From contig CAMWSW010000056.1 of the NCBI GenBank assembly GCA_947176975.1, positions 1-6,387 on the forward strand: a stretch of DNA of 6,387 bases, written 5' to 3'. Made by a program: the position numbers and the translations under genes. Under the pieces are notes generated by a model that worked only from the letters and a program-made list of their open reading frames with translations, was not told where the DNA came from and made no database searches. How positions within the stretch are numbered: position 1 is the stretch's first letter; every line of letters starts with the position of its first letter. Shown here in pieces: positions 1-5,490 of this stretch. This DNA is from an uncultured Clostridia bacterium. Lineage in GTDB: Bacteria > Bacillota > Clostridia > Christensenellales > UBA3700.

Positions 1-47
1 TAAGAATACGAATAAATTTTCAATACTTTTAATGAAATCTATACAAA

Positions 48-73
48 AAAACGGAAGTAAAAACTTCCGTTTT
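48..73 (-). terminator. Intrinsic terminator of the mutase-fusion gene
   Basis: An 11-bp perfect stem (48-58 pairing with 63-73, core ACGGAAGT/ACTTCCGT) closes a four-base loop. Read on the minus strand it is followed by a run of T (complement of the A run at 45-50). It starts 15 bases beyond the stop codon of the large minus-strand gene, which is where a rho-independent terminator belongs. The stem is also followed by a shorter T run on the plus strand, so it may act in both directions. The remaining bases 1-44 are AT-rich and hold no gene I can support. Confidence 0.88.
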
Positions 74-87
74 CTGTACTTAGATTT

Positions 88-3000
88 TTAAGCGGCTTTT
101 GATATGCCTGACGAAAATCCGTTGTTGTTGATGCTTCCGCTTGTCACCTTAAAATCGTTTGTCAAATCGGAAGATGATTGTTCCAAAGTAGCTTTGCAAC
201 TTGTCGGAGCAGAGTCGGTATAATATCCGTGACCTATTGCGGTAACTATTATGCGATATCCGTTGCCGCTCGTAACAATACTGCTGTCGTACGTGATATC
301 CTCTAAGTCTTCGAAGTTGATGCTGTAATCTACTTTTCCGTCGGCGGTAAGAATAGAAGTTCTTCCTATTGTGATTTTCGTATCGCCGTTGATTTGAAGT
401 TCTACAAGATATTCATATCCGTTCTGTACGCCGTCCCAGCTTGCGTGAATTACTGCGGACGTGCTACCGTCTTTGTCGAGGTATTCGTTGATAGTCGCTT
501 TGAGTGTCTCGTCGGCGACGTATTTGAGTTGTTCCATAGTAGTGGTTGCAATCATAGCGACGGGTGAGTCCTTGATATTAGGGTTGGTCGAATGGACTGC
601 TTGAACTCTTATCGAGTGATCTCCGACTTTGCTGACGTACTGCGATACATCGCATATCAATCTATTTTCTTCGCCATCGCTCTTGAATACTCCGATTTCT
701 TGATTATCGACGAAGATTCTGTATGAGTCGGCTTCGGGAACTTTGTTGAACTTGACTACCGTCGTCGTTGACGTTTCGCCTTCGGTTGTGACTACGCTAA
801 GTCCGGTCGGCATAGCAAGAGTGATTATATAATTATAGTTCACCGTTATTGAATCGCCGTCGGTATACAACGTATCTTCAGTTACGTCGGAGAAGTCGAG
901 AGTTTGTTCATACTTGGAGTAGTCGCCCTTTGGCGTAACCGTAACGGTATAGCTCTTGCCCGGAGTGGAGACGTATTGTGTAATGTCATATTCGGGATCA
1001 TCTGTCATATTCTTTTCCCAAAGCGGCAACGTTACGTCGTTTTCTCCGTCGTTGACGACGAATTCATATGCTGACGCGTGCTTTACTTTAGCGACTTTAC
1101 AATATATTCTGTTTTCTCTCTCTTCAATAATGATATCAATCGGTTTAGCCAACTTCTCGACGTAGATTACGTTGTCGCAGCCCGTCATACTGTGATTGGA
1201 GTTCAAGTCTCTGAATATTATCAAATTCTTGACGTCTTGATAAGTGGGGCAGGAGTGTCCCTCTTTCATTAGGACTTGCTTACCGCCTGTGACGGTATTG
1301 GAGATATTACCTTCAATCACGGCAGTTGAGTTGTCGTCAAGATGCAACGTAGCAACTGTGCCGCCGCGCTTCATCGTCAAGACGCTGTTTGTCAAAGCAA
1401 TCGTATTGGAAATCTTTACGTCGCTTTCGATGATGACTTCGGGGGAGTCGATTACGTTGAATTGGCTTGTGGATTTTGCGCTGATTACGTTTCCGGCAAA
1501 GACAACCTTTTCAGCCGTGATCTCTGCGTCTATAATATTGGTTGCTCCGCCTTCGTAATTATAGAGCGTCAATGATTTTGCAGTAGCCTTCAAGTTTTCG
1601 CAAGAGACGTTTGCCATGATGACAATGTCCAAATTAGGAGCGTTGATTTCCATAGCGCCAGCCTTGAGATTTGACTTCTTGTGAGTGACAAATCCCTTGC
1701 CTTTTCTAGTACCTATATACAAAGTACCTGATTTTTGCGTGTTTATTTCAAGTTTGTCGGACACGCTCAAGGTATGTTTGTTAAGGTCGATACTGTGCAA
1801 GTTGGAATCGTCAAATGTCAAGTTGGAGCAAGAGATGTTCTTGTCAAGCACGAAAAAGCACTTTTCAAAACTTGATTTAGAGCTCTTTATATTTGCGGCA
1901 TTGAATCCTTCTGCATTCTTAACGAAAATTCTCGGAGCATGGAAGAATACGATAGGCAATATTATCGCCAAGAGTATACCAACGAGACATACGCTTGCCA
2001 CAATGGCAATGATGCCTTTTTTTCCAAGCTTTTTCTTTTTTCCGTCGGATTTGTCTTGCTTTTCTTCTTTATTCTCTTTTTCTTCTTTATCTTGATTGTC
2101 TTTTTTCTTTTTCTCTTTTTTGCCTTTCTTGTCGTCGGTTTTGTCTTCGGTGTTCACGACGACGGCGTCGGTCTCAGCCTCTGCGGAGTCTTTTGTCTGC
2201 GTAGCTATTTCGCCGTGCAAGAACTCTTCCATGAGTTCTTCGCCGGTGGAGAAGACGAGACCCGTCGACTGTCCGTTCTCTTCGCTGTACGGTTTGCCTG
2301 TATCGGGGGCTTCTGCTTCGCCAGCCTTGCGCGAGTAGATTATGAAAGGCACAGGATCGCTCGTATGGGTCTTGAGCGAAAGCGGAGTGGGGTGATCGGG
2401 AGCTATAAGAATCTTATAATCCTCTTTCATAAGGTCAAGTTGCGCTTTGACGTACTTGACTACTTTGCTGTCAATAAGTTCGATTGACTTGATTTTGTTG
2501 TCAGCGTCGCCTTGATGTCCGCACTCGTCGGGAGCTTCCATGTGGATGTATACGTAATCGCATCCGTCTTTGAGAGCTTTGATAGCAGCTTTTGCTTTTC
2601 CTTCAAAGTTGGTTTTGTACGTGCCCGTTGCGCCGTCTACGTTGATGACTTGCATTTTAGCGCCCGTGCCGATACCTTTAATCAAATCTACTGCCGATAT
2701 GACAGCGCCCTTCATTCCGTACTTTTCTTCAAACGGCGTGAGTTGAGGACGTGTGCCTTCTCCCCAAAGCCAAATGCTGTTGGCGGGTTTGAGCCCTTTC
2801 TCGATACGTTTTTTGTTGACGGGATGGTCTTTGAGCAGATTGTATGAATCTACCATGATATCCAAGAAGATATCGCCGTACTCACCCTTGGGGAGAAAAT
2901 CCTTGATTTTCTTGTCGGAGATATCATGCGGGGGAGTAAAATCCGTACCAGTCTCGGCGTTGTGCGCAACGAGACAGTGACGGTAACTTACGCCCGTATA

Positions 3001-3429
3001 AAAATCGAGATATTCGTCTCCGAGATTTTTTTGGAGATGTTCGATAAGTTGTTTTGCTTCTTCCGTAGTAATTTCGCCTGCGGAGTAGTCAAGCATAGTC
3101 TTGTCGGCATAGTTCTCTTCGTCGGACAGCGTGACGAGGTTGCATCTGATAGCCAAGTCGGTGTCTTTGAGGTCGATGCCGATAGAGAGCGCTTCGAGTG
3201 GGGAACGTCCCGTATAGTACTTGTCAGGCGCATAACCCATCATGGAGAGGTTTGCCACATCGCTACCCGGTTTCATACCGTCGGGCACAGTCTTGACAAG
3301 ACCTAATTTGCCTCTCTTGCACAAGTCGTCGATATTAGGCTTGTTTGCGACTTCAAGGGGAGTGCGTCCGCCAAGAGCCTTCGATGGGTAATCGGCCATG
3401 CCGTCGCCCAAAATTACAACATACTTCAT
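88..3429 (-). CDS. Cofactor-independent phosphoglycerate mutase-type enzyme fused to a membrane anchor and a large extracellular beta-rich region
   Basis: The protein has 1113 residues counted from the ATG at 3429. Residues 1-406 are a full alkaline-phosphatase-superfamily mutase of the apgM type. Metal-site Asp9 lies in GDG, the probable catalytic Ser56 in PGSDVANLS, and further metal ligands in DECGHQGD (Asp301, His305), PDHPTP (Asp345, His346) and KTHTSDP (His355). Family knowledge gives interconversion of 2- and 3-phosphoglycerate. A close bacterial subfamily is annotated as a proposed homoserine kinase, and I cannot separate the two because no threonine genes are nearby. Residues 407-471 are a Lys/Glu/Asp-rich linker. 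Residues 472-497 form one hydrophobic helix preceded by KKKKLGKKG, predicting enzyme inside and C-terminus outside. Residues 498-760 look like short repeating beta strands (beta-helix-like); about 761-1085 look like three FN3-like domains. No LPXTG motif ends the protein. Normal family members are about 400 residues, so this is a fusion. A GTG at 3438 is possible, but it lies inside the SD. Confidence 0.9.
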   Translation of the reverse strand: MKYVVILGDGMADYPSKALGGRTPLEVANKPNIDDLCKRGKLGLVKTVPDGMKPGSDVANLSMMGYAPDKYYTGRSPLEALSIGIDLKDTDLAIRCNLVTLSDEENYADKTMLDYSAGEITTEEAKQLIEHLQKNLGDEYLDFYTGVSYRHCLVAHNAETGTDFTPPHDISDKKIKDFLPKGEYGDIFLDIMVDSYNLLKDHPVNKKRIEKGLKPANSIWLWGEGTRPQLTPFEEKYGMKGAVISAVDLIKGIGTGAKMQVINVDGATGTYKTNFEGKAKAAIKALKDGCDYVYIHMEAPDECGHQGDADNKIKSIELIDSKVVKYVKAQLDLMKEDYKILIAPDHPTPLSLKTHTSDPVPFIIYSRKAGEAEAPDTGKPYSEENGQSTGLVFSTGEELMEEFLHGEIATQTKDSAEAETDAVVVNTEDKTDDKKGKKEKKKKDNQDKEEKENKEEKQDKSDGKKKKLGKKGIIAIVASVCLVGILLAIILPIVFFHAPRIFVKNAEGFNAANIKSSKSSFEKCFFVLDKNISCSNLTFDDSNLHSIDLNKHTLSVSDKLEINTQKSGTLYIGTRKGKGFVTHKKSNLKAGAMEINAPNLDIVIMANVSCENLKATAKSLTLYNYEGGATNIIDAEITAEKVVFAGNVISAKSTSQFNVIDSPEVIIESDVKISNTIALTNSVLTMKRGGTVATLHLDDNSTAVIEGNISNTVTGGKQVLMKEGHSCPTYQDVKNLIIFRDLNSNHSMTGCDNVIYVEKLAKPIDIIIEERENRIYCKVAKVKHASAYEFVVNDGENDVTLPLWEKNMTDDPEYDITQYVSTPGKSYTVTVTPKGDYSKYEQTLDFSDVTEDTLYTDGDSITVNYNYIITLAMPTGLSVVTTEGETSTTTVVKFNKVPEADSYRIFVDNQEIGVFKSDGEENRLICDVSQYVSKVGDHSIRVQAVHSTNPNIKDSPVAMIATTTMEQLKYVADETLKATINEYLDKDGSTSAVIHASWDGVQNGYEYLVELQINGDTKITIGRTSILTADGKVDYSINFEDLEDITYDSSIVTSGNGYRIIVTAIGHGYYTDSAPTSCKATLEQSSSDLTNDFKVTSGSINNNGFSSGISKAA
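1939..2211 (-). other. Charged linker and transmembrane helix joining enzyme and outer region
   Basis: This segment encodes residues 407-497 of the fusion protein. The first 65 residues are almost all Lys, Glu, Asp, Gln, Ala and Thr, and the last 26 are an unbroken hydrophobic stretch (GIIAIVASVCLVGILLAIIL and onward). The positive cluster just before the helix fits the inside-positive rule, giving a type II (N-in, C-out) single-pass protein. On the DNA level the coding strand is a long purine-rich tract, especially at 2017-2130. No Met codon lies between the end of the enzyme domain and the helix, so the outer part has no obvious independent ATG start; the first later Met is about residue 593. 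Confidence 0.8.
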
Positions 3430-3440
3430 CTTAATCACCT
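3430..3440 (-). promoter_or_regulatory. Shine-Dalgarno site that selects the ATG start
   Basis: Read on the minus strand the start region is AGGTGATTAAGATGAAG. AGGTGAT matches the anti-SD sequence of 16S rRNA and sits six bases before the ATG at 3429. The in-frame GTG at 3438 is part of this SD and has no better site upstream, so MKYVVILGDG is the likely N-terminus. This also matches how the family usually begins. Confidence 0.85.
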
Positions 3441-3470
3441 ACAATATAAAAATATTATTATACATAGTTT

Positions 3471-3499
3471 ATTATATTATATATAATTACCATTGTCAA
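3471..3499 (-). promoter_or_regulatory. Perfect-consensus sigma-A promoter for the mutase fusion
   Basis: On the minus strand TTGACA (3499-3494) and TATAAT (3476-3471) are separated by exactly 17 bases. Both hexamers match consensus at all six positions. Transcription should start near 3464, leaving a leader of about 35 bases before the ATG at 3429. The match implies strong, constitutive expression, as expected for a central metabolic enzyme. No operator-like repeat is visible around it. Confidence 0.9.
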
Positions 3500-3501
3500 C
3501 C

Positions 3502-3537
3502 AATTAAAATCAAAGGGACACAAATATTTGCGTCCCT
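3502..3537 (-). terminator. Intrinsic terminator of the small minus-strand gene
   Basis: AGGGAC (3514-3519) pairs with GTCCCT (3532-3537), and CAAA/TTTG extends the stem inward. The single A-C mismatch on the plus strand (3520/3531) becomes a G-U wobble in minus-strand RNA, which favours the minus reading. A T-rich tail (complement of 3502-3513) follows. It lies about 25 bases after the stop codon of the 69-residue gene and just before the TTGACA of the next promoter, so the two minus-strand genes are separate transcription units. Confidence 0.72.
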
Positions 3538-3561
3538 ACTTATCTTTTGTATATCTTGAGG

Positions 3562-3771
3562 TTAAAGCTCCGTAATTTTCAGTAAGAATTTTTGTCCGTT
3601 GGTAAAAATGAGTTTTAATGCAAGTCCGTGATTAGACGTAAGAGTACAGTGGTAATAGTCTTTTAGTAATATCCTAAAATCCATTAGCAGGTCTTCAACA
3701 CTTACTTTATAATCTAACTTGCCAAATTGTTTTTTGTCGATAGGCTGCTCAATTTCTTTATTATCATTCAT
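3562..3771 (-). CDS. Small conserved-looking protein of unknown function (69 residues)
   Basis: I do not recognise this protein. It has 69 residues: a charged, Asn/Asp/Lys-rich start, a likely amphipathic helix around VEDLLMDFRILLKDYY (residues about 25-40), then an apparent beta-hairpin with CTLTSNHG and LIFTNGQKFLLKI. There is no signal peptide, membrane helix or helix-turn-helix. That it is a real gene rests on expression signals: AAAAGGAGGT ends six bases before the ATG, a TATAAT lies upstream, and a terminator follows. It is transcribed away from the paired XRE-type regulators and shares the intergenic region with them, so it may be controlled by them. That link is an inference; it could equally be an unrelated orphan. 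Confidence 0.75.
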   Translation of the reverse strand: MNDNKEIEQPIDKKQFGKLDYKVSVEDLLMDFRILLKDYYHCTLTSNHGLALKLIFTNGQKFLLKITEL

Positions 3772-3777
3772 TTATGT

Positions 3778-3787
3778 ACCTCCTTTT
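3778..3787 (-). promoter_or_regulatory. Near-perfect SD of the 69-residue gene
   Basis: On the minus strand AAAAGGAGGT is followed by a six-base spacer (ACATAA) and the ATG at 3771. This is one of the best ribosome binding sites in the window and the main reason to accept such a short gene. Confidence 0.88.
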
Positions 3788-3817
3788 ATTTTCACAAATT
3801 TGTCGACAATGTGTGTA

Positions 3818-3846
3818 ATTATAGTATATCCAAGATTTTGTCCCAT
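3818..3846 (-). promoter_or_regulatory. Probable promoter of the 69-residue gene
   Basis: A perfect -10 hexamer TATAAT lies at 3823-3818 on the minus strand. At 17-base spacing the -35 position (3846-3841) reads ATGGGA, which matches only three of six consensus bases. The weak -35 lies inside the left arm of the inverted repeat at 3835-3869. This arrangement suits a promoter controlled by a protein bound to that repeat, either blocking or helping polymerase. Confidence 0.55.
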
Positions 3847-3869
3847 ATCAAGTATTTTTGGGACAAAAT
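3835..3869. promoter_or_regulatory. 11-bp inverted repeat, candidate operator in the divergent intergenic region
   Basis: ATTTTGTCCCA (3835-3845) and TGGGACAAAAT (3859-3869) are perfect reverse complements separated by 13 bases, with arm centres 24 bases (a little over two helical turns) apart. The repeat sits between the divergent 69-residue gene and the first XRE-type regulator, and overlaps the -35 region of the former. Neither strand shows a T run after it, so it is not an intrinsic terminator. Binding by the adjacent regulator is inferred from position. A hairpin in the leader of the regulator mRNA is the other possibility. I see no convincing promoter for the first regulator, although a -35-like TTGTCG at 3800 with a poor -10 near 3824-3830 is possible. 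Confidence 0.6.
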
Positions 3870-3903
3870 AAGCCATAATTTTTGCATAAGGAGCAACGAA
3901 TAT

Positions 3904-4350
3904 ATGGATATTTTGTCGAATTTTAGCGAAACTCTATCAGAATTGCTTGCAATGCACAATTTGAACGCTTCGCAACTTGCAAAACAAATAAAGATTGACA
4001 GGTCGACAATTACAAAATATTTAGTAAAAAGGTCTTTGCCGAAATTGCAATTTGCATTAAAAATAGCAGATTACTTTGGCTGTTCGTTGGATTATCTTTT
4101 CGGATTAACAAATGATTACAAGAAAGTAGTATATTTGTGCTGTCCGCCTTTTTATGAAGTGTTTCAGCAATTATTGGATTCACAAAATTGCTCGAGATAT
4201 AGACTTTTTACAGATTTGAATTTTCATGATCAAATTGTTGACGATTGGTATTATGGTAGGCGTATACCTAGAATTGATAATCTCATAAAAATCGCCGATT
4301 ATTTTAATTGCACACTTGACGAACTTGTCGGAAGAAGAGCGGTTGAGTAA
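3904..4350 (+). CDS. XRE-family regulator with two helix-turn-helix domains (first of a tandem pair)
   Basis: This is a 148-residue putative DNA-binding transcription factor. The first Cro/C1-type domain spans about residues 7-68, with helix-turn-helix around ASQLAKQIKIDRSTITKYL and the family ending IADYFGCSLDYLFGL. A second, more diverged domain spans about residues 82-144 and ends IADYFNCTLDELVGR. A Cys/Pro linker (CCPPF) joins them. No ligand-binding or protease domain is present. The ATG at 3904 follows AAGGAG (3888-3893) with a ten-base spacer, and its start lines up exactly with the paralogue downstream; an upstream in-frame ATG at 3727 would run through the intergenic repeat and over the divergent gene, so I reject it. 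It is about 59% identical by hand alignment to the next protein. Base composition is visibly AT-richer than the flanking enzyme genes. The target is unknown. Confidence 0.85.
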   Translation: MDILSNFSETLSELLAMHNLNASQLAKQIKIDRSTITKYLVKRSLPKLQFALKIADYFGCSLDYLFGLTNDYKKVVYLCCPPFYEVFQQLLDSQNCSRYRLFTDLNFHDQIVDDWYYGRRIPRIDNLIKIADYFNCTLDELVGRRAVE

Positions 4351-4378
4351 TCGAATATCTTTAATTTTCTCGATATAG

Positions 4379-4407
4379 TTGTCGTCGCAAATTGAATATG
4401 TTATAAT
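4379..4407 (+). promoter_or_regulatory. Extended -10 promoter of the second regulator
   Basis: TATAAT (4402-4407) is preceded by TGT (4399-4401), giving an extended -10 element. TTGTCG (4379-4384) at 17-base spacing matches four of six -35 positions. It lies in the 102-base gap between the paired regulators, so the second regulator and the two enzymes after it probably have their own transcript. I see no good terminator after the first regulator, so read-through is also possible. Confidence 0.75.
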
Positions 4408-4452
4408 TAAAATACTTTCAAATTCAAAGAAAGTGCGTAGGAGAGCGACTTT

Positions 4453-4890
4453 ATGGAGATAGCGTCAAATTTTAGCGAAACGTTGTCAGAGTTGATGCTG
4501 ATACATAATTTGACTGCAACAAAACTTGCGAGGGAAATCAACGTAGATTGCACTTCGTTTACGAAGTATTTTAGGAAAGGTGTCATACCTACTTTGCCGT
4601 ACGCAGTCGCTATCGCGGATTATTTTTGTTGTTCGTTGGATTATCTTTTTGGGTTGGCAAATGAATATGAAAAGAAAGAGTATCTCCCTTGTCCGCCATT
4701 CTTTGAAAAATTTCAAGAAGCGTTGAAAATACATAATTGCACTATGTATAGGCTTGCCAAAGATTTAAATTTTTCGTACCAAATTATTATAGCTTGGTAT
4801 CACGGAAGAAGAATCCCGGCAATGGGCAACATCATCATACTTGCCGATTATTTTGGTTGCACTCTTGACGAATTTGTTGGAAGAAAATAA
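4453..4890 (+). CDS. XRE-family regulator with two helix-turn-helix domains (second of a tandem pair)
   Basis: This is a 145-residue paralogue of the preceding regulator, with the same architecture: a Cro/C1-type helix-turn-helix domain at about residues 7-68 (ATKLAREINVDCTSFTKYF, ending IADYFCCSLDYLFGL), a CPPF linker, and a second domain ending LADYFGCTLDEFVGRK. Identity to the first copy is about 86 of 145 positions by hand count. Identity is highest in the scaffold (SNFSETLSEL, DYLFGL, GRRIP, CTLDE) and lowest in the predicted DNA-reading helices, which suggests different DNA targets. The start follows AGGAG (4439-4443) at nine bases. The stop is 20 bases before the acetyltransferase start, so this copy is the one linked to the enzyme genes and is likely their regulator, possibly autoregulated. 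Confidence 0.87.
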   Translation: MEIASNFSETLSELMLIHNLTATKLAREINVDCTSFTKYFRKGVIPTLPYAVAIADYFCCSLDYLFGLANEYEKKEYLPCPPFFEKFQEALKIHNCTMYRLAKDLNFSYQIIIAWYHGRRIPAMGNIIILADYFGCTLDEFVGRK

Positions 4891-4910
4891 AATAATAGTG
4901 AAGGTGTTTT

Positions 4911-5486
4911 ATGAATACGGAAGAATTCAAGAAAGAAATGCAAAAACAGACTTACATCAATGCAAATTCCGAAATGCACTTGCATATGCACGAAATGTCC
5001 GAGCGTGCAAGAAAAATCACTATGGAAATCAACAATACTTATCGCGCGCCCGATGAGCTTAGGAAAATGTTTTCCAATCTTATCGGTAAGCCTGTGGACG
5101 ACAGCTTTGGATTGTTTCCGCCGTTCTATGCCGATTACGGACAAAATATCACGGTTGGCAAACGAGTCTTTATCAATTCGGGGTGTTGTTTTCAAGACCA
5201 AGGCGGGATAGAAATAGGCAACGACGTGCTTATCGGTCAACAAGTCGTCTTGGCGACGCTCAATCACGATTTGATTCCCGACAAGCGCGCAAATATGATT
5301 CCTGCGCCTATCAAGATATGCGACGGCGTGTGGATTGGAGCGCACGCGACTATACTTGCGGGAGTGACTATCGGAAAGGGAGCTGTCGTAGCCGCCGGAG
5401 CAGTCGTAACTAAAGACGTCCCCGAGAATGCAGTAGTAGGCGGTGTACCCGCTAAAATTATAAAAACAATTAAGGAGAGCAATTAG
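4911..5486 (+). CDS. Sugar O-acetyltransferase, maltose/galactoside acetyltransferase type (hexapeptide-repeat family)
   Basis: The 191-residue cytoplasmic enzyme is expected to move acetyl from acetyl-CoA to a hydroxyl of a sugar or similar small acceptor and to work as a trimer. Residues about 5-58 form the helical maltose-acetyltransferase N-terminal domain, and residues about 75-185 form a left-handed beta helix with repeats such as ITVGKRVFINSG, IEIGNDVLIG, VWIGAHATILAGVTIG and KGAVVAAGAVVTKDV. His119 in ATLNHD matches the catalytic His of LacA-type enzymes (His115 in E. coli LacA). The ending VVGGVPAKIIK is typical. Length is normal for the family. AAGGTG four bases before the ATG is a modest SD. 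The N-terminal domain carries an unusual alternating Met/His stretch (MHLHMHEM, residues 22-29). It is co-directional with the second regulator and the hydrolase. The real acceptor is unknown, and no sugar uptake or lac genes are seen. Confidence 0.88.
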   Translation: MNTEEFKKEMQKQTYINANSEMHLHMHEMSERARKITMEINNTYRAPDELRKMFSNLIGKPVDDSFGLFPPFYADYGQNITVGKRVFINSGCCFQDQGGIEIGNDVLIGQQVVLATLNHDLIPDKRANMIPAPIKICDGVWIGAHATILAGVTIGKGAVVAAGAVVTKDVPENAVVGGVPAKIIKTIKESN

Positions 5487-5490
5487 TATT

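Noticed and set aside
2163..2180. Internal GTG start in the linker that would make the surface part a separate product
   Set aside because: A GTG exists in the Val-Val-Val stretch, but no good SD precedes it at a suitable distance, so independent translation is not supported.
1939..2211. The fusion as a sequencing or assembly artefact joining two genes
   Set aside because: The frame is continuous with normal coding character on both sides. The purine-rich linker reads as a sensible membrane-proximal segment. The outer part has no start or promoter of its own. It cannot be fully excluded without reads, so the check is listed in the findings.
1939..2487. Long plus-strand open frame (182 codons) rich in Phe and Leu opposite the mutase fusion gene
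   Set aside because: It is the complement of the Lys/Glu-rich linker and enzyme codons, which reads as poly-Phe/Leu. It has no convincing SD, and the minus strand holds an unmistakable gene here.
3800..3809. 10-bp palindrome TTGTCGACAA
   Set aside because: It is perfect but short, and lies in the leader of the small gene. A similar GTCGACAAT occurs inside the first regulator gene, so chance is likely.
3727..3903. N-terminal extension of the first regulator to an upstream ATG at 3727
   Set aside because: It would overlap the divergent gene and run through the promoter region and inverted repeat. It has no SD, and the paralogue starts at the position matching ATG 3904, which has AAGGAG upstream.
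4848..5345. Minus-strand open frame of 165 codons
   Set aside because: It is a shadow of the acetyltransferase gene on the plus strand, with no recognisable domain and no supporting start signals.
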